From the NCBI GenBank assembly GCA_937127125.1, contig CAKZLO010000052.1, forward strand, positions 1 through 34,921: 34,921 bases of DNA, given 5' to 3'. This document shows positions 1 through 7,883 of the stretch, piece by piece; within the stretch, counting starts at the first letter, position 1; each line of letters starts with the position of its first letter. The position numbers and the translations under genes are program-made. This DNA comes from an uncultured Ardenticatenia bacterium. GTDB taxonomy: Bacteria; Chloroflexota; Anaerolineae; 4572-78; NAK82. Below the pieces are notes generated by a model. It saw nothing but the letters and a program-made list of their open reading frames with translations, was not told the DNA's origin and did no database searches.

Positions 1-152
1 GCACGTCGCCGTGCGTTCTCAGAAACCCCTCGTTGACAGCGTCAGAATCGAAGGAAAGCCCTTCGGGGCATTAAGACCCTGGGGACGTCCTTCCATCAGG
101 ACACCCCACAGGTACGTCAGAATCGAAGGAAAGCCCTTCGGGGCATTAAGAC
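1..152 (+). CRISPR. End of a CRISPR array (two repeats, cut by window edge)
   Basis: Two identical 37-bp repeats lie at 41-77 and 116-152, starting GTCAGAATCGAAGG and ending GCATTAAGAC, with a 38-bp unique spacer at 78-115. Bases 1-40 have spacer length and probably belong to a preceding spacer, so the array continues to the left. Each repeat contains a GCCC-TTCG-GGGC hairpin with a stable tetraloop. The last eight bases, ATTAAGAC, resemble the common ATTGAAAC-type 5' crRNA handle, which suggests transcription left to right and that 152 is the trailer end. No third repeat follows and no cas gene is visible, so the subtype cannot be told. Confidence 0.88.
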
Positions 153-286
153 GCGTTCTCGAAGTTTCACCCTATGTCCCAGGCTGGCGCTTGAAGTTGT
201 ATTCGCTCGAACCCTGATGGAATATCCGATCGGTATTGGGTGAGTTGTCATTCTATTACTAATCTTCCCCTTTTCCGCCTGATAAC

Positions 287-314
287 TTCCCCTGCTAGCA
301 ACTTGGGCTATAAT
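287..314 (+). promoter_or_regulatory. Probable promoter for the lipoprotein/FHA operon
   Basis: A perfect TATAAT lies at 309-314, with a transcription start expected near 320 and the first start codon at 341. The -35 region around 287-292 (TTCCCC) is weak. The 188 bp between the CRISPR trailer and the gene hold nothing else I can name. Confidence 0.45.
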
Positions 315-340
315 ATGTGCCACGATACAGGTGATATGCG

Positions 341-1945
341 ATGAACCCCTGCCAATCTCGATCTATATTCCCGCTGGGTGGCCTGTTTGTGTTGATGCTA
401 GTGCTGCTCGCTTGTGCCATTGTTCCTACTCCACGCAGCCAGCCGAGCGTGGTGATCACGTATCCTCAATCCGGCAGCAGCATTCCGGTTGGCCACGAGT
501 TGGTCGTCCAGTCGGTGTCCGCAACGACGGATGCCCGTGGTATCGCACGGGTGGAATTGTGGGTGGATGGTCAGGTGGTGCGCGTGCAAACGCTCAATCC
601 GCCGGTCAGCTCCTATGGGGCCAGCTTGCCCTGGACGCCAAATGTTCTGGGCACCCATGTGCTCGAAGTGCGTGCGTACACGGTGGATAACATCGCGAGT
701 GCACCTGCCCAGGTTTACGTCAATGTGCTTGCTGAAGCGGCTGCCACTAGTCCGTCAACGTCGGTGGTGTCTACACCTGGTAGTGAAGTTTCAGCTGTGC
801 CTGCAGCCACTGGTGCTCCATCGACAACAGCGGAAGTGGTGGATGAAGTGCTAGGTGAACCGATAGTAACAGCGCTGGTAGGTGTGAATGTGCGTTCTGG
901 GCCAGGTGTCGAATATGCACCACCCATTGGTTGGTTAGCGCGGGGACAGTCAGCGCGCATAACCGGACGTGACGCGGCGGGCACATGGTGGCAGATTGAG
1001 TACCCTCCTGAAACGGTGCAGCGTGGTTGGGTTTCGGCCAAACCGCAGTACACTACCGCAAGCAATGCACAGGACGTGCCAGTGGTGCCTGCTCCGCCCA
1101 CGCCAACACCTACTCCTACGCCAACCGATACTCCCACACCCACGCTCACCCCCATCCCCACGGCGACATCTACGGCAACACCGAATCCGCTCCGACCGGT
1201 GATCTTTGCCTTTATGGCTGATCGTTATGTCATAAGTCCGGGTGAGGTGGTCACGCTGCGCTGGGACTTTATGAACGCGGAAGCTGCTTATCTGCGCTAT
1301 GCGGGTGGCGAGGAAGAGGTGACGGCGCCGGGAACCAAGGTGGTGTCGCCTGCTACGACGACCACTTACGTGCTTGTAGCGCGTAATGCCTTTGGCACAA
1401 CGACTGCCGAAGTGACCATCGTGGTCCGGGCACCTTCTGGGGCACGCGTGATATTCGACTTCCTGAGTGCAGCTCCAGGGGCAACCTGGAGTAATGGCCG
1501 CGACCTATTGCCATGGAGTGGCTCACTAGATGACCCGCGTGGTTTCGCCCGTTGGCGCGACAGTGGGGAGCTTGAGGATGGTTCTCAGCCGGCGCGCGTG
1601 CTGGAGATGCATCCCGAACGGGTGCCCAATGGTAACATCGTGGGTCTCTTCACTTTGCCCGCACCGGTGCAGACGGGGGATCGCTTCCTGGCCAGGGTGG
1701 GCTTCTTGGCTAGAATAAGGGGTGAAGCACGTTTTCTAGTTGGCATTGATGGTGGCAGCTTATCTGGATTCACCCTGTTGGCCATGTTGGAAGACAACGC
1801 GGCCGACGGTGCGCTCGAGACCGTCGAGGCAGATCTCAGTGCGGTAGCCGGTGGACAGCGCATCTGGCTGGTAGTGCAGGCTGGTGCCTCTGCCGAAGAG
1901 GATCACGCTGTGTGGGTGAACCCGCGCATCGAGCGTCAAGGATGA
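341..1945 (+). CDS. Lipoprotein with Ig-like, SH3b and Thr-Pro linker domains
   Basis: This 534-residue exported lipoprotein has an N-terminal hydrophobic stretch ending in a lipobox, LLAC, with Cys25 as the lipidation site. Domains in order: an Ig/Big-like beta domain (about 36-131), a low-complexity linker, a bacterial SH3 domain (about 175-236, starting VGVNVRSGPG and containing GTWWQIEYP), a Thr-Pro rich linker (about 251-283), a second Ig-like domain (about 285-363) and an unrecognised C-terminal domain (364-534). SH3b domains often bind peptidoglycan or wall peptides, so a surface or cell-envelope role is inferred, not shown. An AGGTGA ribosome site precedes the ATG. The next gene, 16 bp downstream, repeats the same Ig-SH3b-TP-Ig order, so the two are probably diverged duplicates working together at the envelope. 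Confidence 0.8.
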   Translation: MNPCQSRSIFPLGGLFVLMLVLLACAIVPTPRSQPSVVITYPQSGSSIPVGHELVVQSVSATTDARGIARVELWVDGQVVRVQTLNPPVSSYGASLPWTPNVLGTHVLEVRAYTVDNIASAPAQVYVNVLAEAAATSPSTSVVSTPGSEVSAVPAATGAPSTTAEVVDEVLGEPIVTALVGVNVRSGPGVEYAPPIGWLARGQSARITGRDAAGTWWQIEYPPETVQRGWVSAKPQYTTASNAQDVPVVPAPPTPTPTPTPTDTPTPTLTPIPTATSTATPNPLRPVIFAFMADRYVISPGEVVTLRWDFMNAEAAYLRYAGGEEEVTAPGTKVVSPATTTTYVLVARNAFGTTTAEVTIVVRAPSGARVIFDFLSAAPGATWSNGRDLLPWSGSLDDPRGFARWRDSGELEDGSQPARVLEMHPERVPNGNIVGLFTLPAPVQTGDRFLARVGFLARIRGEARFLVGIDGGSLSGFTLLAMLEDNAADGALETVEADLSAVAGGQRIWLVVQAGASAEEDHAVWVNPRIERQG

Positions 1946-1961
1946 TCAGGAGGATATCCGT

Positions 1962-3467
1962 ATGGATTTCGAATCGCTTTCGGAAGGTGAGCAGGACGCA
2001 GTGGATATCACCCGGTCATCCGCAGGGCGTGTTCCAATTCGACTGCGTATACAGCTGGGAGCTCAGATGGGACGCACGTTCACCATGTCGGGCGATACGT
2101 TGTGCATCGGTCGTGCCCCGGACAATGACCTGGTGCTGGACGACGTGCAGGTGTCGCGTTACCACGCTCGTCTGATGCGGCGTGGCGATGCACTGGTTAT
2201 CGAGGATCTGGGCAGTACCAATGGCACCATGGTGAGTGGACGGCGCATTACCCAGCCTCAAGTATTGCAGCCCGGAGATACCATTGCTATTGGAAGGACA
2301 GTTTTCTCATTGGAGGGACTAGCAGCGCCTCATACGCTGGGCATGGTGCCGGTGGAGCCCGGGTTGCGTCGGGACGATACAGAGATCGAAGCCAAGGTAC
2401 CTGCTGTCGGGTGGATGCGTAGCAATGTTATATGGTTGCTTATTGCTGGTCTGGCAGGCCTGATAGTTGTTGTAGTGCTGATCTTGGCGCTTGGAGGTAT
2501 GCTTTCCTATTTGCTGTCCGCTCCAGCTACAGTTGCTGCGCCAGCAGCGCCTGTGGTGTTCATTCAGTCGCCGGCGGCAGGTACCCAGGTGCGCGTCAAC
2601 GAGTCTGTTACGGTGAGCGTAGTGGCCAGTGACGCTGAGGGGGTGGCACGTGTCGAACTTTGGGCAAGTGGCGGATTGGTGGCACAGCAGGCGGCTCCGG
2701 CCGACAAACCATCCCCATCCTTGCAAGCTGATCTGCGCTGGATGCCGCCGGCGCCAGGCAGCTATACTCTACAGCTGAGAGCGTACAATCTTCGGGGCAT
2801 CGCCAGTGAGCCTGTTATGCTCTTTCTTGTAGCTGTGCCTGCTTCTGTCGATACTCCCACGCCAGTAGTGACACCTACTCCTGAGGAAACAGGAGCACTC
2901 GCAGTGACCACTGCCGCTTTGAATGTGCGTCAGGGGCCAGGACAACACTATCCCGTCTTGGGCTTGGTACCAGTCGGCACGAAGCTGCGCATCGTCGGAA
3001 AGAACCCGGAGGCGACCTGGTGGCAAGTGATCTACCCCGAGGCAAGCGATGGACGAGGGTGGGTGTTTGCTGACTTCACCGAAGCGTCGAACGTCGCGGA
3101 TGTGCCGGTAGTGATCACCCCGGAGCCGCCTACTTCTACGCCAACTTCTACACCGCTTCCGACGATGACCTATACACCGACTCCGTTGCCCCTACCGACG
3201 TCGACGCCTACGCCAAGTGGGCCGATCGTCGAGCTGATTGCCGCACGTGCCAGTCTTGCACCCGGCGAATGCACTTTGCTGCAATGGCATATTGAAAACA
3301 TCAAGGCTGCCTACCTGAATGGCGGTGACTTTCGCAACGTAGGCGTGACTGGTCCATATGGTTGGCGCGAGGCGTGCCCGGTTGCCACCACAACGTATGT
3401 CTTGCGTGCCGAAACAGGGGCAGGGGTGATAGAGCGCACGGTGACGGTGGAGGTACTGGCACGTTGA
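1962..3467 (+). CDS. FHA-domain transmembrane protein with extracellular Ig/SH3b domains
   Basis: 501 residues. The cytoplasmic N-terminus carries a forkhead-associated domain (about 28-118) with the conserved Gly50-Arg51, SRYH at 65-68 and GSTNGT at 84-89, so it should bind phosphothreonine peptides. One transmembrane helix (about 156-178) follows. Outside are an Ig-like domain (about 197-291), an SH3b domain (about 313-372, LNVRQGPG and ATWWQVIYP), a Thr-Pro linker (about 386-419) and a final beta-rich domain. The extracellular half parallels the preceding lipoprotein. A good AGGAGG (1948-1953) sits 8 bp before the ATG. The layout suggests a link between wall contact outside and Ser/Thr-kinase signalling inside, but no kinase is in the window. 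The stop codon overlaps the ybeY start by one base. Confidence 0.85.
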   Translation: MDFESLSEGEQDAVDITRSSAGRVPIRLRIQLGAQMGRTFTMSGDTLCIGRAPDNDLVLDDVQVSRYHARLMRRGDALVIEDLGSTNGTMVSGRRITQPQVLQPGDTIAIGRTVFSLEGLAAPHTLGMVPVEPGLRRDDTEIEAKVPAVGWMRSNVIWLLIAGLAGLIVVVVLILALGGMLSYLLSAPATVAAPAAPVVFIQSPAAGTQVRVNESVTVSVVASDAEGVARVELWASGGLVAQQAAPADKPSPSLQADLRWMPPAPGSYTLQLRAYNLRGIASEPVMLFLVAVPASVDTPTPVVTPTPEETGALAVTTAALNVRQGPGQHYPVLGLVPVGTKLRIVGKNPEATWWQVIYPEASDGRGWVFADFTEASNVADVPVVITPEPPTSTPTSTPLPTMTYTPTPLPLPTSTPTPSGPIVELIAARASLAPGECTLLQWHIENIKAAYLNGGDFRNVGVTGPYGWREACPVATTTYVLRAETGAGVIERTVTVEVLAR

Positions 3468-3940
3468 TGGTCCACGTTCAGGTTGCTGAGCCCTATCGTG
3501 ATCGTGTGGCTGAGGAGCTGCTACATCGTGCTGCGCGAGTCTGCCTGGAGGACGCCGAAAAGGCTGCTGCCGAGCTAACGCTGGTAATCAGCGACGACGA
3601 GACAGTATGTGCGCTTAATCGCGCCTACCGCGGAGTGGACGCGCCCACAGACGTATTGGCTTTCGGCGGTGACACACCCGAGTTCGTCACCGCGCCGGAC
3701 AGTGTACATTACTTGGGAGATGTGATCATCTCATATCCTCGTGCGGTCGAGCAAGCAACAGGACGCCATACGCCGATGGAGGAATTGGTGTTGTTGGTGG
3801 TGCACGGTGTGCTGCATCTGCTCGGCTATGATCATGCCACAGCGCAAGAGAAACAGGTGATGTGGGCAAAGCAAGCGCTGCTGTTGGCTCAGCTGGGCTT
3901 GGCACACGTGCAACCCGATGAAACGGAGGGAGATCCTTGA
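3467..3940 (+). CDS. ybeY: YbeY endoribonuclease (rRNA maturation factor)
   Basis: This 157-residue protein belongs to the UPF0054/YbeY family of single-strand metallo-endoribonucleases for 16S rRNA 3'-end maturation and 70S quality control. The zinc motif HGVLHLLGYDH is intact (His113, His117, His123), and the family blocks TDVLAF and YLGDVIIS are present. I chose the ATG at 3467 because it starts the conserved N-terminus and overlaps the preceding TGA by one base; the frame is open upstream, but that part has no family similarity. GGTGGAGG lies upstream. YbeY followed by DgkA is a common bacterial gene pair, and that order is kept here. Confidence 0.93.
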   Translation: MVHVQVAEPYRDRVAEELLHRAARVCLEDAEKAAAELTLVISDDETVCALNRAYRGVDAPTDVLAFGGDTPEFVTAPDSVHYLGDVIISYPRAVEQATGRHTPMEELVLLVVHGVLHLLGYDHATAQEKQVMWAKQALLLAQLGLAHVQPDETEGDP

Positions 3941-4338
3941 GCATGCGTGCGCAAGGGGTGAAATCGACAGGAACGTTATTGAGCAGCTTCCATCACGCTT
4001 GGGATGGCCTGTGGTACGTAGTGCGTACACAGCGCAACGCGCGCATCCATTTGGGAGCGCTGGTGCTGGCAGTTGGATTGGGTGTCGTGGTGGGACTGAG
4101 CCGGCTCGAGTGGGTGATATTGGCACTGGTTATCGGTGCAGTGCTGACTGCCGAGTGGTTCAACACAGCGATCGAGGCGGTTGTCGATTTGGTGACTGCA
4201 CAGCATCATCCGCTCGCGAGAGTGGCGAAAGATGCTGCTGCCGCGGGTGTGCTGGTTACAGCGCTGGTGGCCATCGTAGCAGGCATCTTGATGTTGGGCA
4301 TCCCGTTGTGTCAACGTCTGTTCCATCTATTGTATTGA
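3937..4338 (+). CDS. dgkA: Diacylglycerol/undecaprenol kinase family membrane protein
   Basis: 133 residues with three predicted transmembrane helices, the usual size and shape of the prokaryotic DagK family. The family signature AEWFNTAIE is complete, with Glu73, Asn76 and Glu80 as expected ATP/metal and catalytic positions, and KDAAAAGVL near residue 98 is also typical. It should phosphorylate diacylglycerol or, as in many Gram-positive relatives, undecaprenol, recycling the lipid carrier for wall synthesis. A TTG start at 3937 overlaps the ybeY stop (TTGA) and sits 6 bp after a GGAGG; an ATG two codons later at 3943 is the alternative start. Confidence 0.9.
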   Translation: MSMRAQGVKSTGTLLSSFHHAWDGLWYVVRTQRNARIHLGALVLAVGLGVVVGLSRLEWVILALVIGAVLTAEWFNTAIEAVVDLVTAQHHPLARVAKDAAAAGVLVTALVAIVAGILMLGIPLCQRLFHLLY

Positions 4339-4412
4339 CCATCTAGTCTTGTAATAGGAAGAGGACGGCAGCGACGAGCTGGATTGAGCGCAATCGAGGC
4401 CATCTGCTAGTT

Positions 4413-4967
4413 GTGTTAATCAACTTAGCAGTGGTACTGATGGCTTTGTTCTGGATAAGACAACCTCCCCCAGTTGGAGTGGAGTTGCTATTGACCACCC
4501 CGACTCCCATTGCGACGCCTACTCCTACTTTTCTGCGCGTCTATGTTACGGGGGCTGTACAACACCCTGATGTGTATCAGTTGCCTGCCTCGAGCATCGT
4601 GAAGGATGCGGTGGCTGCAGCTGGTGGCGCCACAGTGGATGCAGATCTGGAGCGCATCAATCTGGCACAAGTACTCCAGGACCAACAGCAAGTTCACGTG
4701 CCACGCATCGGTGTACTGGCAGTGCAGCCAACTGGAGAGGATGGTGCGACAGCACTAGTGACCCCTCCTGAGCGTATTAATATCAATACGGCTACAGCGG
4801 ATGATCTTGTTACTCTGCCCGGAATTGGCCCTTCGCTAGCTCAGCGCATCATAGCGTGGCGTAACGAGCACGGCCCGTTCGTCAGGATCGACGACATCAA
4901 GCAGGTGCCTGGCATCGGCGAGACCATCTTCACACGCATCCAGTCGCACATCACGGTGGGTCCGTAG
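4413..4967 (+). CDS. comEA: ComEA-like competence DNA-binding protein (SLBB + helix-hairpin-helix)
   Basis: A membrane-anchored DNA receptor for transformation. As read from the GTG at 4413 (184 residues) it has an N-terminal membrane helix, a short Thr-Pro linker, an SLBB domain (about 40-98, VYVTGAVQHPDVYQLP) and a C-terminal double helix-hairpin-helix (121-184) with INTATADDL, PGIGP and PGIGE, which binds dsDNA non-specifically. The start is uncertain. The frame is open back to 4347, and the extra residues before 4413 (IERNRGHLLV) look like the positively charged front of the membrane helix, yet no ATG, GTG or TTG exists there. CTG at 4404 or ATT at 4383 could be the true initiator. Confidence 0.88.
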   Translation: MLINLAVVLMALFWIRQPPPVGVELLLTTPTPIATPTPTFLRVYVTGAVQHPDVYQLPASSIVKDAVAAAGGATVDADLERINLAQVLQDQQQVHVPRIGVLAVQPTGEDGATALVTPPERININTATADDLVTLPGIGPSLAQRIIAWRNEHGPFVRIDDIKQVPGIGETIFTRIQSHITVGP

Positions 4968-5043
4968 AATGCGCAAGATGAGATATATGTAGCATGTCTG
5001 CGTCGATTATGTATAAGCGTGGGGAAAAAAGCGGCTCCGGAGG

Positions 5044-5072
5044 TTGACTTTATGGTAAATACGATGTATAAT
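5044..5072 (+). promoter_or_regulatory. Strong sigma-70-type promoter for the DivIC-like gene
   Basis: TTGACT (5044-5049), a 17-bp spacer and TATAAT (5067-5072) give a near-consensus promoter. Transcription should begin near 5079, about 68 nt before the ATG at 5147. It lies in the 179-bp gap after comEA, so the division gene can be expressed separately. Confidence 0.75.
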
Positions 5073-5146
5073 AATGTAGACATAAGTCAGGCACCAGAGT
5101 TTTCTTTCGGGCCGTGTTCCAGCTTAATTATGAGTGGTGAAGTGCA

Positions 5147-5599
5147 ATGGCGAGGCAGACACGCAGAATCCGTACCCCTCAATCCGTGCTCATGTATGTC
5201 GTTGTCGTGGCGATTGTTGCAGTGTCGCTTTTCCTGATGATAGACTTTGGCGTCAGAGCAGCAGCACTTTTCCGTGCCACCCAGGAAGCACGACAGATAG
5301 AAGAGGAAATCAACCGCCAGATGCTCATACAGGAGAAATTGCGCGCTCGCTTGCAGTACGTGCAGAGCTCTGCCTATGTTGAAGAGGTAGCACAAACGCG
5401 ACTCAAGTGGACACGCCCGGGCGAAACACTAATTGTCGTGGTAAATGCACCAGCTTCTGGCCCAGAGGTCAGGGAGCAAATCCTGTTACAGGCCACCCCT
5501 CATTCAGATACGGAGACAAATGCTTGGCCGGCTCCGGTACCTGCCTGGATGGACTGGTGGCTGCTCTTCTTCAAATCTCCTCCGCCTGAGATCTTCTGA
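5147..5599 (+). CDS. Septum formation initiator (DivIC/FtsL-like) protein
   Basis: 150 residues with a short basic cytoplasmic tail, one transmembrane helix (about 14-36), then a charged coiled coil (about 40-72). The C-terminal element YVEEVAQTRLKWTRPGE is typical of the DivIC/FtsB family, whose members join FtsL and FtsQ/DivIB at the septum to activate septal peptidoglycan synthesis. Assignment to DivIC rather than FtsL is by the conserved PGE element and is not certain. It has its own strong promoter. The last 29 bp overlap the 3' end of the convergent gene on the other strand, with no room for a conventional terminator. Confidence 0.82.
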   Translation: MARQTRRIRTPQSVLMYVVVVAIVAVSLFLMIDFGVRAAALFRATQEARQIEEEINRQMLIQEKLRARLQYVQSSAYVEEVAQTRLKWTRPGETLIVVVNAPASGPEVREQILLQATPHSDTETNAWPAPVPAWMDWWLLFFKSPPPEIF

Positions 5600-6866
5600 T
5601 CTCGCCTCCCAGTATTGCTTTGACGGCTCGGTTAAGCAGGTTGAAGACGCGATTCTCCTTGAAGCCTAGCATAATGGCCAGAAGGTAGAGCGCGGCCATG
5701 TAGAGCACGTGGGTGAGCATCTCGGTATCGCTCACCTGCAAACCTACCGGTTTCATTCCCAGCACGCGCATAAAGACAAACATGCCCAAGTAAGCCATTG
5801 CGCCTAGGATCATCCCCATAAAGGGTTTGCCCAAGTAAGAGAGTGTGTGCTTGCTGTCGAAGCTGCGTTCGCGCACATGCTTGATTACGTGATAGAAGAC
5901 GGCAGCCACGCCACCTAATCCACCGAACACCAGCGCACGCAGGAATACACCCGGGTTGATAAAGAAATCTACAGCTTCACTCAGGCCGATCCACCGGAGC
6001 ACCCATGTGGGGTCGAAAACCAGGTACACTAGCACAAAGAACCAGCCCATCCCCCATAGAGTAAGTGCAAACGGTGTATGCATTTGTGTTGCACTGCGTT
6101 GCGCACGGTCGAGTCGCGCGCGCACCTGTTCTACACACCACTCGGCGCGTGGAAGCTCCTCAATCCTGCGTTGGGTCACGATGGTACGCGCTTCCATAAG
6201 CAGCTGGTGACACCAGTCCGTAATCCCTTGGCTGATACTCACTTGTTCGCGCCGGATACGTTCATATTCCGTCTCGATTGCTCTTTCGAGGGCGGCGAGC
6301 TGTTCCGCAACCTTTGTGGAACTATCTGGGGCAGATAAAACCTCGCGGGAAACGTCATCCGGCTTGGAAATCACTGGGGTAATGAGACGATCAAATTCGC
6401 ACTCTCGCTGTGGCACTGATGCATCTACAGGGGCCGACATGGGAGGACCCTGTTCCTTGGGCAGTTCGGGTGGTGGGGTAGGCAGTGGACGCATAGCTTT
6501 CACCGGTATCGGCGCAATCCATTCCTCAGTGGGCAAGCCTGATATTTCCTCGGGTGGGACAGATGGTGGCGAGGTGACTACCGCCTCCTCTTCGCCGCCC
6601 ACTGCCATATCCGCCTCTTCGCTCAGCAGTCTTTCGATCTCCGTGACTTCCAGCGGATAGCGTACGTCCCTTTCTGCGACGTGGTAACGCACTCGGGTGC
6701 TCGAATAGATGGTAGAGGTTGTCTCCTCTGCCGTAGCACGCTTACCAGGAGATGGCTTTTCTCGCTGCAATGGTGAAGCCAGCGGCTCTTGCCCTGGCTG
6801 CCGACGAGACATACCCAGTAGCTCCAGCCCTCTGTCTTTGAGACTGGTTTTTGTCCGGATCATCAC
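5571..6866 (-). CDS. Membrane protein of unknown function with coiled coil and four C-terminal helices
   Basis: 431 residues from a GTG at 6866; I do not recognise the family. Residues 1-180 are polar, Glu/Pro-rich and probably disordered (PTPPPELP near 129). Residues 185-255 form a likely coiled coil with a Cys-bearing helical segment (ITDWCHQLL, AEWCVEQVR). Four hydrophobic helices follow (about 266-284, 306-327, 347-369, 384-402), with a cytoplasmic-looking tail. A GAGGAG lies 7 bp before the ATG that is codon 2 (6863), so that ATG may be the real start. A good promoter lies upstream on the same strand. The convergent overlap with the DivIC-like gene and the domain order would suit an envelope or division scaffold, but that is only a guess. 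Confidence 0.75.
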   Translation of the reverse strand: MMIRTKTSLKDRGLELLGMSRRQPGQEPLASPLQREKPSPGKRATAEETTSTIYSSTRVRYHVAERDVRYPLEVTEIERLLSEEADMAVGGEEEAVVTSPPSVPPEEISGLPTEEWIAPIPVKAMRPLPTPPPELPKEQGPPMSAPVDASVPQRECEFDRLITPVISKPDDVSREVLSAPDSSTKVAEQLAALERAIETEYERIRREQVSISQGITDWCHQLLMEARTIVTQRRIEELPRAEWCVEQVRARLDRAQRSATQMHTPFALTLWGMGWFFVLVYLVFDPTWVLRWIGLSEAVDFFINPGVFLRALVFGGLGGVAAVFYHVIKHVRERSFDSKHTLSYLGKPFMGMILGAMAYLGMFVFMRVLGMKPVGLQVSDTEMLTHVLYMAALYLLAIMLGFKENRVFNLLNRAVKAILGGEIRRSQAEEI

Positions 6867-6956
6867 GATGCTCCTCTTCGGCTGTGTGCTTGATCACCTG
6901 ATGGAATGAGTAATCTGAATGTGTGCAGACAGGTAGGGCGCCTCACAACACATTTT

Positions 6957-6985
6957 ATTATACCATACATAACGTAATCTGTCAT
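6957..6985 (-). promoter_or_regulatory. Promoter for the unknown membrane protein gene
   Basis: On the minus strand, ATGACA (6980-6985) and TATAAT (6957-6962) are separated by 17 bp. Transcription would start near 6950, giving an untranslated leader of about 85 nt. It lies in the 166-bp gap after the nitrilase gene, so the downstream gene need not depend on that operon. Confidence 0.7.
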
Positions 6986-7032
6986 CATGCTTTACGTAAA
7001 ATGAGAGGTGATCTTATCATTTGTGATGCAGG

Positions 7033-7866
7033 TCAGAGATCGTACCCGAGTGTGGCATACGCATCCGGTCGCCTCATGCGTAATACAGGCATCTCACGCC
7101 GCCGTCGGTGCACCAGCGCGCGCTGCACTTCTGCTATAAGCACGTGGTCGCCTTCTTCGGGCGCTGCTGCCAAGACCTCTCCCCACGGTCCCACAATCAT
7201 GCTATTCCCATAGTGCCAGCGACCAGCGGCGTCACGGCCGTGTTGAGCGGCAGCCAGCACGTAGGCTTGGTTCTCGATGGCACGCGCGCGCAAAAGAATT
7301 TCCCAGTGCTGTGCGCGACCAGTTACTCGGGTGAACGCAGCTGGCACCGCGAAGGCTTCCGCGCCGGCCATAGACATCTGGCGATACATTTCAGGGAACC
7401 GCAGGTCGAAACAGAGGGAGAGACCCAGTACCAATTCGGGCAATTCTACCACACACAGAGCATCACCAGGCAGAATTGCTTGTGACTCATAGTCACTGAC
7501 GAGACCGGGTACCTGGACATCGAACAGGTGCACTTTGCGATATGTGGCGAGCAGAACACCTTTGGGGTCGAAGACGACGCTGGTGTTGTAGAAACGGCCC
7601 GCCACAGGGGAACGCTCGATCAGGCTGCCCGCATGGAGGTAGATGCTGTGCTGGCGTGCACATGCCGCCAGTCGCTCTGTGGTTGGACCGGGGATTGATT
7701 CGGCCGCTGCAGGGAAGTCCTCGTAACGTCCCAGAAAGGTGGCATACTCTGGCAGCAGCACCAGTTGAGCACCCCGCCGAGCTGCTTGTTCAATCAATCT
7801 CAGTGCGTGGGCCAGATTCTCATCACGCCCGCCCGCTGCATTTAGTTGGATCACGGCAACACGCAT
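7033..7866 (-). CDS. Nitrilase-superfamily carbon-nitrogen hydrolase (Nit-like amidase)
   Basis: 277 residues, usual length for the Nit branch of the nitrilase superfamily. The catalytic Glu-Lys-Cys triad is present: Glu40 in LLPEY, Lys111 in YRKVHLFD and Cys152 in SLCFDLRFPE. YRKVHLFD and FDLRFPE are typical of the Nit1/Nit2 group, whose members hydrolyse omega-amides such as deaminated glutathione or 2-oxoglutaramate; the exact substrate cannot be read from sequence. The gene is last in a minus-strand operon, 17 bp after the permease, with a CGGAGGT ribosome site 10 bp before its ATG. Confidence 0.87.
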   Translation of the reverse strand: MRVAVIQLNAAGGRDENLAHALRLIEQAARRGAQLVLLPEYATFLGRYEDFPAAAESIPGPTTERLAACARQHSIYLHAGSLIERSPVAGRFYNTSVVFDPKGVLLATYRKVHLFDVQVPGLVSDYESQAILPGDALCVVELPELVLGLSLCFDLRFPEMYRQMSMAGAEAFAVPAAFTRVTGRAQHWEILLRARAIENQAYVLAAAQHGRDAAGRWHYGNSMIVGPWGEVLAAAPEEGDHVLIAEVQRALVHRRRREMPVLRMRRPDAYATLGYDL

Positions 7867-7883
7867 GGGAGTTCACACCTCCG

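Noticed and set aside
11-217. A 68-codon open frame across the CRISPR repeats
   Set aside because: The peptide repeat simply mirrors the two DNA repeats; there is no ribosome site or family likeness.
715-1161. A 148-codon minus-strand open frame rich in Gly-Val repeats
   Set aside because: It is the antisense of the Thr-Pro linker of the lipoprotein gene; the repeat arises from ACN-CCN codons read backwards.
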